DNA of 62,340 bases from the NCBI GenBank assembly GCA_023230525.1, contig JALNXE010000012.1, forward strand, positions 1-62,340. Direction: 5' to 3'. The notes under the pieces were generated by a model. The model worked only from the letters and a program-made list of their open reading frames with translations. It searched no databases and was not told the origin of the DNA. Shown piece after piece: positions 41,365-51,102 of this stretch. The position numbers were made by a program, and so were the translations under genes. The DNA is from Desulfobulbaceae bacterium. GTDB lineage: Bacteria > Desulfobacterota > Desulfobulbia > Desulfobulbales > SURF-16. Every line of letters starts with the position of its first letter. Within the stretch, counting starts at the first letter, position 1.

Positions 41365-43137
41365 ATGGCAGCACTGCAGGAGAATTCCGCCCAACGGGTG
41401 AAGGATGCCGTTGATATCATAGAGGTGATAGGTGAGCATGTCCACCTGCAGAAAGCCGGGGTGCGCTATAAGGGCCTCTGCCCCTTCCATTCTGAGAAAA
41501 CACCGTCTTTCACCGTAAACAGGGAGCGGCAGTTCTACCACTGCTTCGGCTGTAATGAAAGCGGCGATGTTTTGTCATTTATGATGAAATATCATAATCT
41601 GACCTTCCCTGAGGCGGTGGCAAGACTTGCCGAGCGTTACGGCATTGAGCTTGAAGAGAGTAAGCTTTCGCCCGAAGAGCTGAAAAAGACGCGGGAGCGG
41701 GAAGGACTTTTTGCTGCCAACAAAGTTGCGGCAACCATTTTTCATGACTTCCTGCTGAAAAATCCTGGGGCCGGCAAAGCCAGGCAATATCTGGAAAAGA
41801 GAGGGATGTCCCGGGAAATGATCAGCCGCTTTCAACTCGGTTATGCCCCGGACCGCTGGGATTTTCTGGCCCAGGCCCTGGCATCCGCCGGCCAAGCCGA
41901 GCAGGTTGCCGTGGCAGCCGGCCTGCTGGTGCAGAAGGAGAAAGGCGGCGTTTATGATCGCTTTCGCGACCGGGTTATTTTCCCCATTTTTTCCTTAAGC
42001 GGACAGGTTGCCGGCTTCGGCGGCCGCATTCTGGGCGACGGCCAGCCGAAATATCTGAATAGCCCGGAGTCGGCGGTTTTTAATAAAAGCCAGACCCTGT
42101 TCGGCCTCTACCACAGTAAATCCGCCATCCGGGAGGCCGGCCGCTGTCTGATAGTCGAAGGGAATTTTGATCTTCTTTCCCTGGTTGCCCATGGTCTGCC
42201 GTATGTCGCCGCTCCTCTCGGCACGGCCTTGACCGCGCAACATGTAAAGATTCTGAAACGATATGCCGAAGAGGCAGTAGTGATTTTTGACGGGGATCAG
42301 GCCGGCCTGAAGGCGGCCATGCGGGCGGTGCCGCTTTTTCTGACGGAACAGCTTGAAGCCAAAGTTGTTGTCCTGCCCGAAGAGCATGATCCGGACACCT
42401 TTGTTACCACTTTCGGCAAAGAGGCCCTTGAGGAAAAAGTGGCCCAGGCCATGGAGCTGTCCGAGTTTGTTTTCAGCCGGCTGGTGAAGGAGCATGGTTT
42501 GACTCTGGCCGGGAAAAATAAAATTGTCAGGGATCTGCAGCCTTTAATTGCCGCTATCGGCAACCGGACGCTGCAAAAAAGTCTTTTTGTTTCACATTTT
42601 AGTGATAAATTAGGTCTGAAAGCAGAGGACCTGCTCGGGCGAGGTGAAGGCGGCATCCACCCTGCCGGGCCTTCTTTACCGGCAAAGCGGCGCAAGCCGG
42701 GGTTGAAGCTGTCCCCACAACATGAACGTCTGTTGGAGTTTCTGCTCATCTACCCGGAAGCCCTGACCCATTTTCTCGAGGCGGGCCTGGATGAACTTGT
42801 CGATAATGAAAATGATTCCGCCAGAATTATTCTTGATCAACTAAAGGATCTCAACCTCACCGGCCAGGGGGATGGAGCCGAGGTGCTGCTCGACAGGTTG
42901 CAGGGAGAGGAAAAGGCTCTGGTTGCCCGTCTTTTAATTGAGGCCCCCTCCTACGCAGAGGACATGAAGGATCTGCTTATCAACGAACTGACAGCCTGGG
43001 TGCGCAAGCAGGCATGGCAGAATCGCAAGTCACGGTTGTTGCGGCGTATCAGTCAGGCCCAGTTGGAAGGAGACGATGTTTTACTGATGGATCTTCTGGA
43101 ACAGAAAAAAAAAATGGACGAAGTTTCGTATACATAA
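41365..43137 (+). CDS. dnaG: DNA primase
   Basis: 590 aa from ATG 41365 (AAAGGAAGG upstream); the in-frame extension to 41266 does not match the family. The N-terminal zinc-binding domain has CPFHSEKTPSF and YHCFGCNESGDV. The TOPRIM polymerase core has LIVEGNFDLLSL and VVIFDGDQAGLKAAMRA. The C-terminal helicase-binding domain is shorter and diverged. It lies 59 bases upstream of rpoD, the usual macromolecular-synthesis order but without rpsU. Confidence 0.96.
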   Translation: MAALQENSAQRVKDAVDIIEVIGEHVHLQKAGVRYKGLCPFHSEKTPSFTVNRERQFYHCFGCNESGDVLSFMMKYHNLTFPEAVARLAERYGIELEESKLSPEELKKTREREGLFAANKVAATIFHDFLLKNPGAGKARQYLEKRGMSREMISRFQLGYAPDRWDFLAQALASAGQAEQVAVAAGLLVQKEKGGVYDRFRDRVIFPIFSLSGQVAGFGGRILGDGQPKYLNSPESAVFNKSQTLFGLYHSKSAIREAGRCLIVEGNFDLLSLVAHGLPYVAAPLGTALTAQHVKILKRYAEEAVVIFDGDQAGLKAAMRAVPLFLTEQLEAKVVVLPEEHDPDTFVTTFGKEALEEKVAQAMELSEFVFSRLVKEHGLTLAGKNKIVRDLQPLIAAIGNRTLQKSLFVSHFSDKLGLKAEDLLGRGEGGIHPAGPSLPAKRRKPGLKLSPQHERLLEFLLIYPEALTHFLEAGLDELVDNENDSARIILDQLKDLNLTGQGDGAEVLLDRLQGEEKALVARLLIEAPSYAEDMKDLLINELTAWVRKQAWQNRKSRLLRRISQAQLEGDDVLLMDLLEQKKKMDEVSYT

Positions 43138-43196
43138 TATGTTGGTATCATTTTATTACATGAAATGATCTACTTTCCCCAGCAGGAGTAATTCTT

Positions 43197-44807
43197 GTGG
43201 CAAAAAGAAAGAAATTAAAGGCTGTACAAGACGGAACTGACGGAAATGATATGACAGAGGCGGCGGAGATGTCTGAGGGCGGCGATTTTTTTGCGTCGGG
43301 GGATCTCGGGCCGCTGGATAATCAGTTTGAAGAGGCCGCTGACGACCTCACCTTCCTGTTCGGTGATGATGCGGCGGATGACCGGGATATAGAGGAGAAG
43401 GAGGGTCCGCCCGGCGAGGAGGACATGATCAGTTTCGGCGAAACATCTGCCGCCATGATGCGTGAAATTGATCCGGTAAAGGCTTACTTACGGGAAATGG
43501 GCGCTGTTTCACTGTTGTCTTCCAGCGAAGAGATAGAAATTGCCAAGAAGATTGAAAAGGGACAACGCCAAATCCAGAACGGCCTGTTGGTTTGCCCTTT
43601 TATGCTTAGAATTCTTAAAAAGATCCAGGAGGACCTGCTCGGTCAAAACTGTGAAATTGCTGATGTGCTCCGGGGGTTAAATGATAAGGATAATGATAAG
43701 GCAAAGGAGCGGTTTCTCTGGCAGATCTCGGAGGCTCTGCGTATTGACCGGGAACGGAAGGCCTTGCATGCTGATCTGCGGGAACCAGATGTCGATCAGG
43801 CTGCGGGTGTCAATATTTTGGTCCGGGTGGATCGGTCCACTCACTCCATCGTCTCTCTTTTCCAGGACGACCTGCTGCAGAACAAATTTATAAATGATGG
43901 AATCAAGGAAATTAAAAAGCTGGTGCGGCAGTTTGAAGCGATTTTTGCCCGGAAAAAAGCCGATCCTGACAGCAGTGCAAAAATGGATACCATGATTTAC
44001 AATCTGGAGGAGGATTGCGGGATCGATTATGAAATACTGGGGCAGGTCCTGGCCCAGATCGCCATCGGCGAGGAGATCAGCCGCGAGGCCAAAAAAGAGT
44101 TGACCCACGCCAACCTGCGCCTGGTGGTCAGTGTTGCCAAAAAATATATGAATCGCGGCCTGCAGCTGCTTGATCTGATTCAGGAAGGCAACATCGGCCT
44201 GATGAAGGCCGTGGAAAAATTTGAATACCGGCGGGGATTCAAGTTCAGTACCTATGCCACCTGGTGGATCCGGCAGGCCATTAACCGGGCGATTGCCGAT
44301 CAGGGACGTACCATCCGCATTCCGGTGCACATGATAGATACCATCAACCGCCTGTTGAAAGGGTCGAAAGAATTTCTGCGGGATGAGGGACGCGAGCCGA
44401 CCCCTGAAGAGATTTCGGAACGTCTGGATGTTGATCTGGATAAGGTGCGCAATATCCTGAAGATCTGCAAGGAGCCCATCTCGCTCGATACCCCCATCGG
44501 TAATGATGATGAAAGTAATCTCACCGATTTTATTGAAGACGTGGAGGCTGTTTCACCCCATGAGGCCACCATACGGGACAATTTGCGCGAGCAGCTGAGA
44601 AAGGTGCTCGGTTCTCTGACCGAGAGGGAGGAGAGTGTCCTGCGCATGCGGTTCGGTATTGATACCGAGAAAGATCTCACCCTGGAAGAGGTTGGCCGAA
44701 CCTTTTCCGTGACCAGAGAAAGAATCCGGCAGATTGAGGCCAAGGCCCTTAAAAAATTGAAACACCCGAACCGCAAAAAACATCTGGAAAGCTTTATTAA
44801 AGAATAA
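43197..44807 (+). CDS. rpoD: RNA polymerase primary sigma factor
   Basis: 536 aa from GTG 43197 (AGGAG nine bases upstream). The N-terminal region is short and acidic, shorter than region 1.1 of many sigma-70 proteins. Region 1.2 begins DPVKAYLREMGAVSLLS. Regions 2-2.4 are LRLVVSVAKKYMNRGLQLLD and KFEYRRGFKFSTYATWWIRQ. Region 3 is followed by region 4 with LRMRFGIDTEKDLTLEEVGR and VTRERIRQIEAKALKKL. A non-conserved insertion lies between 1.2 and 2. dprA follows after 11 bases. Confidence 0.97.
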   Translation: MAKRKKLKAVQDGTDGNDMTEAAEMSEGGDFFASGDLGPLDNQFEEAADDLTFLFGDDAADDRDIEEKEGPPGEEDMISFGETSAAMMREIDPVKAYLREMGAVSLLSSSEEIEIAKKIEKGQRQIQNGLLVCPFMLRILKKIQEDLLGQNCEIADVLRGLNDKDNDKAKERFLWQISEALRIDRERKALHADLREPDVDQAAGVNILVRVDRSTHSIVSLFQDDLLQNKFINDGIKEIKKLVRQFEAIFARKKADPDSSAKMDTMIYNLEEDCGIDYEILGQVLAQIAIGEEISREAKKELTHANLRLVVSVAKKYMNRGLQLLDLIQEGNIGLMKAVEKFEYRRGFKFSTYATWWIRQAINRAIADQGRTIRIPVHMIDTINRLLKGSKEFLRDEGREPTPEEISERLDVDLDKVRNILKICKEPISLDTPIGNDDESNLTDFIEDVEAVSPHEATIRDNLREQLRKVLGSLTEREESVLRMRFGIDTEKDLTLEEVGRTFSVTRERIRQIEAKALKKLKHPNRKKHLESFIKE

Positions 44808-44818
44808 GTCCCGAGCCT

Positions 44819-45934
44819 GTGAACAAATTGTTAGACTGGCTGGCCCTCTCTCTGACCCCTGGACTGGGGATCAGGAGTTGGAACAAGCTGCTGGCTGTTT
44901 TCGACGGCCCGCGGCAGGTGCTGGAGGCAGATCAGAACCGGATCAAAAAATTGGTGCCGGGCCTCAGGGCGAATATCATTGCCGGCATCAACAAGGAAGA
45001 ACTCCGTGCCGCTGCGGAAAAAGAACTGGAACGAGCTGCCGGGTTGGGCATTGAGATTATCACCCGGGAGCAGGACGCCTATCCGGAGCTGCTGCGTAAT
45101 ATTGATGACCCGCCCATTCTGCTCTACGTCAAAGGGAATGCCGCCCTGCTGCAGAGTGGCTGCATCGGCGTGGTCGGAGCCAGGGCAGCAAGCGTCTACG
45201 GGCAGAGAATTGCCGAAGATCTGTCCAAAAGGCTTTGTCAACGGGGCCTGACTGTGGTAAGTGGTTTGGCTCTTGGCATTGACACTGCCGCCCATAAGGG
45301 TGCATTGCAGGCAAGCGGTGCCACCCTTGCCGTACTCGGCTGCGGCCTTGATGTGGTATATCCCCGCCAGAACGGAAGTCTTTATGAGGAAATCGCCTGC
45401 CGTGGGGCCCTGGTCAGCGAGTATCGTCTGGGCGCCTTGCCGGAAGCCTTCCGTTTCCCTGCACGCAACAGAATCATAAGTGGTCTTTCGCTTGGGGTTG
45501 TGGTGGTTGAAGCGGCCCGTAAATCCGGATCCCTCATCACGGCAGACTTTGCCCTGGAGCAGGGGAGGGAGGTTTTTGCCGTTCCCGGGCGGATAGATTC
45601 CTGCAAAAGTGAAGGGACACATCGGCTGCTGCAGGCAGGTGCAAAGCTTGTTCATACCGTTGAAGATATACTTGAGGAATTCTCTTTTCCTGGCGGAATT
45701 CATCATGCTTCCCCTCTTTCATGTCAGCCGGATTGTCATGCTGTCCTGACTGAGGAGGAAAAGGGGCTTTTTGCATATCTTGATGTCTACCCGCAGAGCA
45801 TTGATGAAATTACCCGGCAAAGCGGGATGACGGTGCAGAAGGTGAGTGAATTGCTGTTGATGCTGGAGCTGAAAGGACTGGTTGAGTCCCTGCCGGGAAA
45901 TCAATACCAGAAGCGGTGCCCGGCGGCAGTATAA
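44819..45934 (+). CDS. dprA: DNA-processing protein DprA
   Basis: 371 aa from GTG 44819. It loads RecA on incoming single-stranded DNA in natural transformation. The N-terminal SAM-like helices end at about residue 60. The Rossmann-fold core has GVVGARAASVYGQRIAEDL, VVSGLALGIDTAAHKGALQ, LGCGLDVVYPRQN, PARNRIISGLSLGVVVVEA and KSGSLITADFALEQGREVFAVPG. The C-terminal winged-helix domain is present (SIDEITRQSGMTVQKVSELLL). It lies between rpoD and topA on the same strand. Confidence 0.96.
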   Translation: MNKLLDWLALSLTPGLGIRSWNKLLAVFDGPRQVLEADQNRIKKLVPGLRANIIAGINKEELRAAAEKELERAAGLGIEIITREQDAYPELLRNIDDPPILLYVKGNAALLQSGCIGVVGARAASVYGQRIAEDLSKRLCQRGLTVVSGLALGIDTAAHKGALQASGATLAVLGCGLDVVYPRQNGSLYEEIACRGALVSEYRLGALPEAFRFPARNRIISGLSLGVVVVEAARKSGSLITADFALEQGREVFAVPGRIDSCKSEGTHRLLQAGAKLVHTVEDILEEFSFPGGIHHASPLSCQPDCHAVLTEEEKGLFAYLDVYPQSIDEITRQSGMTVQKVSELLLMLELKGLVESLPGNQYQKRCPAAV

Positions 45935-45958
45935 AATTTCTTTTTATTTTGAGTGCTT

Positions 45959-48262
45959 ATGTCTAATTCATTAATAATAGTTGAGTCGCCTGCCAAGGCG
46001 CGTACGTTGCAGAGATATCTCGGCAAATCTTTTACCGTGAAGGCCTCGGTGGGCCATATTTGCGATTTGCCGGTAAAGACTTTGGGGGTGGATGTTGAAC
46101 ATGATTTTCAGCCGAAATATGTAACGATCCGCGGCAAGGCGAAAATTATTACCGAGCTGCGAGGTGCCGCGCAAAAGGCTGACCAGATTTATTTAGCCCC
46201 TGACCCGGACCGCGAAGGGGAGGCCATTGCCTGGCATATCGCCACGACGATTGAGGCGGGTAAGAAACCGGTACGCCGCGTTTTGTTTCATGAGCTGACC
46301 AAAAAGGCCATTCTTGCGGCCATAGAAAACGCCACGGAGATTGACCAGAATAAGTTCGAGGCCCAGCAGGCCCGGCGCATTCTGGACCGGCTGGTGGGTT
46401 ACCAGATCTCTCCTTTGTTGTGGGATAAGGTGCGGCGGGGGCTCAGTGCCGGACGGGTGCAATCGGTGGCGGTCCGCATGGTCTGCGAACGGGAGCAGGA
46501 GATCGCTGATTTCACCTCCATCGAGTACTGGTCAATCACCGCGGAAGTACAGCAGGATGGCCCCCCGCCTTTCTTTGCCCAACTGGAGCAGATCAACGGC
46601 CAGAAGCTGACAAACAAACAAGATAATCGTATCATTGATGAGGCGAATGCTCAGGCAATCATCTCCGAGTTAAAAGATTGCTCCTTTGTTATTGACAAGG
46701 TCAACAAGAAGAAAACCCGGCGCAATCCGAGCCCGCCCTTTATCACCAGCAGCCTGCAGATAGAGGCCAACAGGAAACTGCGCTTTTCGGCAAAAAAAAC
46801 CATGATGCTGGCCCAGCGTCTCTATGAGGGGATCGCCATAGGCGAAGACGGGCCCACCGGATTGATCACCTATATGCGTACCGATTCCACGCGAATCAAT
46901 GATGAAGCTCTGGCGCAGGTGCGCGACTATATCCGCACGGCCTATGGCGACAAACATCTCCCGGCCAAACCAAATATCTACCGGGCAAAAAAATCAGCCC
47001 AGGATGCCCACGAGGCAATTCGTCCCACTGATGTTGCGAAAACGCCGGAGAGTCTTGCCAGCCATCTGGAGAAGGATATGCTGGCCCTCTATACCCTGAT
47101 CTGGAAACGTTTTGTCGCAAGCCAGATGGCCTCGGCCATTTATGACCAGACCTCGGTGACCATTGGGGCCGGCAGGTACGGTTTCAAGGCCGTCGGCTCT
47201 ATCGTGCGTTTTCTCGGCTTCATGACTCTGTATGTGGAATCTCGCGAGGAGAGCCAAACCGCGCAGCCGGCGGACCAGGAAAGGGATGTCATTTTGCCGG
47301 ATCTGAAAGAAGGGCAAAGTGTTGAGCTGTTAAAGCTTGACCCCGGACAGCATTTTACCCAGCCGCCTCCGCGCTATACCGAGGCCACTCTGGTGAAGGC
47401 CCTGGAAGAAAATGGCGTTGGCCGGCCCAGTACCTATGCCGCTATTTTGTCCACCATCCAGGAAAAGGAATATGTGAAACTGGAGCAGCGCAAGTTTTAT
47501 CCTACGGATCTCGGCAAGCTGGTCAACGACCTGCTGGTCAGACATTTTCCAGCCATAATGAATACGGAATTCACCGCCTCCATGGAGCAGAATCTTGACC
47601 GGATTGAAGAGGGCTCTGTTGATTGGCTGAGGATCCTGCATGATTTTTATGGCCCCTTTCGCCAGGCCCTTGAGCTGGCCAAAAGCGATATGAAATCGGT
47701 CAAGCGCAGCGCTGTGCCCACGGATATCAAATGCAAACTCTGTGGCGGCGTCATGGTTATCAAGTGGGGCCGCAAAGGAGAATTTCTGGCCTGCGAAAAT
47801 TATCCGGAATGTAAGAATACCCAGGATTTTAAAAAGGATAATGAGGGCAATATTGTGCCCGTGGACAAAGAGGAGCCGCTGCTTTCCGGGGAGAAATGTG
47901 AAAAATGCGGGCGGCCCTTGGTCTATAAAAATGGCCGTTTCGGCAAATTTCTTGCTTGTTCCGGTTATCCAGAGTGTAAGCACATCCCGGCTGAAAAAAC
48001 CGGGGTGCGTTGCCCTGAGGAGGGCTGCGGGGGCGAACTGATTAAAAAAATATCGAAAAAGGGAAAGATATTTTACAGCTGCAATCACTACCCGGCATGC
48101 CATTTTGCCATCTGGGATAAACCGGTAAATGAACCCTGCCCGGATTGCCAGTCTCCCTATCTGCTGGAGAAGGAAAATAAAAGGCATGGCCTTCATTTGA
48201 AATGCCCAAACGAGAAGTGTGGATATATGAAGAAATTGGCGGCCAAGGACGAAGAGGAATAA
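45959..48262 (+). CDS. topA: DNA topoisomerase I
   Basis: About 767 aa from ATG 45959; the in-frame GTG six bases earlier is possible. It relaxes negative supercoils. The TOPRIM domain opens LIIVESPAKARTLQRYLG and has LAPDPDREGEAIAWH. The active-site Tyr is in LITYMRTDSTRIND. The C-terminus carries four zinc-ribbon units (CKLCGG ... CENYPECK, CEKCGR ... CSGYPECK, CPEEGCGG ... CNHYPACH, CPDCQS ... CPNEKCGY), the last of degenerate type. Confidence 0.97.
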   Translation: MSNSLIIVESPAKARTLQRYLGKSFTVKASVGHICDLPVKTLGVDVEHDFQPKYVTIRGKAKIITELRGAAQKADQIYLAPDPDREGEAIAWHIATTIEAGKKPVRRVLFHELTKKAILAAIENATEIDQNKFEAQQARRILDRLVGYQISPLLWDKVRRGLSAGRVQSVAVRMVCEREQEIADFTSIEYWSITAEVQQDGPPPFFAQLEQINGQKLTNKQDNRIIDEANAQAIISELKDCSFVIDKVNKKKTRRNPSPPFITSSLQIEANRKLRFSAKKTMMLAQRLYEGIAIGEDGPTGLITYMRTDSTRINDEALAQVRDYIRTAYGDKHLPAKPNIYRAKKSAQDAHEAIRPTDVAKTPESLASHLEKDMLALYTLIWKRFVASQMASAIYDQTSVTIGAGRYGFKAVGSIVRFLGFMTLYVESREESQTAQPADQERDVILPDLKEGQSVELLKLDPGQHFTQPPPRYTEATLVKALEENGVGRPSTYAAILSTIQEKEYVKLEQRKFYPTDLGKLVNDLLVRHFPAIMNTEFTASMEQNLDRIEEGSVDWLRILHDFYGPFRQALELAKSDMKSVKRSAVPTDIKCKLCGGVMVIKWGRKGEFLACENYPECKNTQDFKKDNEGNIVPVDKEEPLLSGEKCEKCGRPLVYKNGRFGKFLACSGYPECKHIPAEKTGVRCPEEGCGGELIKKISKKGKIFYSCNHYPACHFAIWDKPVNEPCPDCQSPYLLEKENKRHGLHLKCPNEKCGYMKKLAAKDEEE

Positions 48263-48368
48263 AAAAGTTTGATTTATCTGCCGCCAGTAGTTAAAATAAT
48301 TTTATAATAGTTTCTGCCCCGGCCTGGCAAAACAAGATTGTTTGCAGCAAAACTGACAGGAGTTTGAC

Positions 48369-48722
48369 ATGATCTCTGCAATACATTCATCCCTTTCCGC
48401 TCTTTCTGCTTTTGCAAAAAAACAGGAATCAATTGCCGATAATACTGCCAATGTAAATACTGACGGTTTTAAAAAAACACGGGTTACTTTTCAGTCTGAA
48501 GCGGCTGGCGCGGTTGCACCTCAGGTGAGCAAGGTTGACACGCCGGGCCCATTGTCCTATGAACAGAGCCCGGAAGGTTATGCGCTGGTGGAAAAGTCAA
48601 ATGTGGAAATCGCCGAGGAAATTCCTCAGGCCATGCTCAACCGGAGATTCTACCAGGCCAATCTGAAGATGGTGCAATTCTCTGATGAAATGGTGGGAAG
48701 TTTGCTTGATATTAAAAGATGA
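48369..48722 (+). CDS. Small flagellar basal-body rod (FlgB/FlgC-like) protein
   Basis: 117 aa. The N-terminus SSLSALSAFAKKQESIADNT followed by ANVNTDGFKKTRVTFQSE is the flg_bb_rod signature of rod and hook proteins. The C-terminus AMLNRRFYQANLKMVQFSDE matches their closing helix. It is shorter than FlgC and stands alone, outside any flagellar operon, between topA and pyrC. It could be a paralogue used with the flagellar rod, or a remnant. AGGAG precedes the ATG by six bases. Confidence 0.8.
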   Translation: MISAIHSSLSALSAFAKKQESIADNTANVNTDGFKKTRVTFQSEAAGAVAPQVSKVDTPGPLSYEQSPEGYALVEKSNVEIAEEIPQAMLNRRFYQANLKMVQFSDEMVGSLLDIKR

Positions 48723-48769
48723 AAGCCGTTGAGCATTGAGTGGATCGAGGGGAAAATAAAAAGTTTTTT

Positions 48770-50065
48770 TCACATATCCCTGAAGGTAATCGTGCCCCCA
48801 ACAATCGTCAGCACTGCCTTGCCGGTTAATTCCCAGCCAAGAAACGGGGAGTTTGCACTTTTCGAAACAACATCCTCTTCTCGGTAAATAAAAGTTTTTT
48901 CCGGATCAATTACCGTAATATCAGCTGCATTGCCCTCTGCGAGTGATCCACCCGTAACTCCCAGTATTCTTGCCGGACGGACGGAAAGAAGCTCAATCAT
49001 TCTGGCCGGGGTGAGGATGTTTTCCCTGACCAGAGCCAAGGTGAGCGGCACGGCGGTTTCCAGGCCGATGATGCCATTGGCCGCCTGATCAAATTCCACA
49101 TCTTTTTCCATGACACTGTGCGGTGCATGGTCTGTGGCGATGGCATCAATGGTGCCGTCCCGCAGCCCCTCCCGGATTGCCGCCAGGTCATCAGCCGAAC
49201 GAAGAGGCGGATTCATTTTAGCCCGGGTATTATACATACCCACCGTTTCTTCAGTAAGGGTAAAGTAATGCGGCGCGGTCTCCGCTGTTACCTGGCACCC
49301 TTTATTTTTGGCCCGGCGCACCAGATCGACAGATTCCCTGGTGCTGATGTGGGCAATATGGATGGGACGTTCGACATATTCCGCCAACGCCAGATCCCGG
49401 TAAATCATGATAGTTTCCGCAACTGTGGGGATCCCTCGTAAACCCAGCCTGGTCGAAAGCGCACCTTCATTCATCACGCCATTTTCGCTTAAGCTGACCT
49501 CTTCGGAATGGGAAATAACGAGAAGGCTATGATTGCTGCTGTATTCAAGGGCGCGGCGCATGAGCTGGCTGTTCGCCACCGGACGTCCATCGTCAGAAAC
49601 TGCGACTGCGCCGGCCTTTTTCAGTTCTCCATATTCGGCCAGTTCCGTTCCCTTGCTGTTCTTGCTGATTGCTCCCACAGGATAGACTCTTGCTGATCCT
49701 TCTGCCGCGGCCTTGGTAAGAATGAGAGAGGTGACGGATTGGTTGTCATTGACCGGGTTGGTATTGGGCATGCATGCCACAGCGGTAAAGCCGCCTGCCG
49801 CCGCCGCCTTGGTGCCGCTGGCAATTGTCTCCTTATATTCCTCGCCGGGTTCCCGCAGGTGGACATGCATGTCAATGAGGCCGGGTACAAGCCATTTCCC
49901 TTGCAGATCGATGGTAAGGCAGTTGGCTGGGCAGGAGAGTGACCGGGCTTTCCCTTTCCGGCGGATTACACCGTTAATGATAAGCAGGTCGCCGGGCTCA
50001 TCAATATTATTGGCGGGGTCAATGATGCGAGCATTCTGCAAGAGTAACGCCGGAGATGAATTCAT
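48770..50065 (-). CDS. pyrC: Dihydroorotase
   Basis: 431 aa, class I dihydroorotase of pyrimidine synthesis. The metal motif is LIDMHVHLREPGEEYKETI. Later motifs are GFTAVACMPNTNP, IAHISTRESVDLVRRAKNKG, TAETAPHYFTLT and AIATDHAPHS with the catalytic Asp. It overlaps pyrB by four bases (ATGA), and aspartate transcarbamoylase and dihydroorotase often associate in such bacteria. Confidence 0.96.
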   Translation of the reverse strand: MNSSPALLLQNARIIDPANNIDEPGDLLIINGVIRRKGKARSLSCPANCLTIDLQGKWLVPGLIDMHVHLREPGEEYKETIASGTKAAAAGGFTAVACMPNTNPVNDNQSVTSLILTKAAAEGSARVYPVGAISKNSKGTELAEYGELKKAGAVAVSDDGRPVANSQLMRRALEYSSNHSLLVISHSEEVSLSENGVMNEGALSTRLGLRGIPTVAETIMIYRDLALAEYVERPIHIAHISTRESVDLVRRAKNKGCQVTAETAPHYFTLTEETVGMYNTRAKMNPPLRSADDLAAIREGLRDGTIDAIATDHAPHSVMEKDVEFDQAANGIIGLETAVPLTLALVRENILTPARMIELLSVRPARILGVTGGSLAEGNAADITVIDPEKTFIYREEDVVSKSANSPFLGWELTGKAVLTIVGGTITFRDM

Positions 50066-51000
50066 CGGTCCTCTCCTCCCATAATCAGATAGAGTAAGGC
50101 CATGCGGACCGCTACACCGTTGGTGACCTGATCCATAATTACTGATTGTTCGCCATCGGCCACGTCAAAAGTCATTTCAACACCACGATTGATGGGGCCG
50201 GGATGCATAATAATGGCATCCGGTTTTGCGGATTTCAACAGGGTTCGGTTAATGCCGAAAAATGTTGCATACTCCCGCAGGGAAGGCAGGAGCGGGTCAA
50301 GCTGACGCTCCTTCTGGATGCGCAGGGCCATGACTACGTCGGCGTCGGCAACAGCATCTTCAACCCGGTGGCAGACCGTTGCCCCCAGTTGTTTTATGCC
50401 GGCGGGGATCAAGGTGGCAGGACCGCTTACCTGAACCTGGGCGCCCATTTTCGTAAAACCGATAATATTGGAATGGGCGACCCTGCTGTGGCTTATATCG
50501 CCAATAATTGCTATTTTCAACCCGGCAATTTTACCTTTCTTCTCACGGACCGTCATCATATCGAGCAGCGATTGGCTCGGGTGCTCATGGGTGCCATCCC
50601 CGGCATTGATCACTGATGCTTTAATGTGACGGGCAAGCAGGTGAGGTGAACCGGAACTTGCATGGCGGATCACGATGATATCGGGATTCATTGAAGTGAG
50701 ATTTTTTGCCGTATCAATCAGGGTTTCTCCTTTTATGGCGCTGCTGGTGGAGGCAGAGATGTTAAATGTATCAGCGCTCATGCGTTTGGCCGCAATTTCA
50801 AAAGAGAGACGAGTGCGGGTGCTTGGCTCGAAAAAAAGATGAATAACCGTTTTGCCGCGCAGGGTTGGAACTTTTTTAATAGGACGTTGTGATATTTCTT
50901 TAAATGATTCGGCGGTGTCAAGGATGAAGCCAATATCACTGGCAGAAAGTTCCTCGATTCCTAAGATATGTCTATGCTGAAAGCGGTATTCAGATTCCAT
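50062..51000 (-). CDS. pyrB: Aspartate carbamoyltransferase catalytic subunit
   Basis: 312 aa. It condenses carbamoyl phosphate and aspartate. The carbamoyl-phosphate site is HLFFEPSTRTRLSFEIA, followed by IRHASSGSPHLLA, GDGTHEHPSQSLLDMMTV and the aspartate-binding region ALRIQKERQ and MHPGPINRGVE. No regulatory pyrI is near. It is the first gene of a pyrB-pyrC operon reading leftwards. Confidence 0.97.
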   Translation of the reverse strand: MESEYRFQHRHILGIEELSASDIGFILDTAESFKEISQRPIKKVPTLRGKTVIHLFFEPSTRTRLSFEIAAKRMSADTFNISASTSSAIKGETLIDTAKNLTSMNPDIIVIRHASSGSPHLLARHIKASVINAGDGTHEHPSQSLLDMMTVREKKGKIAGLKIAIIGDISHSRVAHSNIIGFTKMGAQVQVSGPATLIPAGIKQLGATVCHRVEDAVADADVVMALRIQKERQLDPLLPSLREYATFFGINRTLLKSAKPDAIIMHPGPINRGVEMTFDVADGEQSVIMDQVTNGVAVRMALLYLIMGGEDR

Positions 51001-51065
51001 GAAGGGCTAATCCAGCGGTGCGGAATTGAAATTGCAAAAGAAAATGATGTATAACTTGCTGAAAT

Positions 51066-51093
51066 AATTTAATATTTATTGTTAAGCTGGCAA
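51066..51093 (-). promoter_or_regulatory. Possible promoter of pyrB-pyrC
   Basis: On the minus strand, TTGCCA (51093-51088) and TAAATT (51071-51066) are separated by 16 bases. The start would be near 51059, about 60 bases before the pyrB ATG. Confidence 0.4.
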
Positions 51094-51102
51094 AAAAAAT
51101 AA

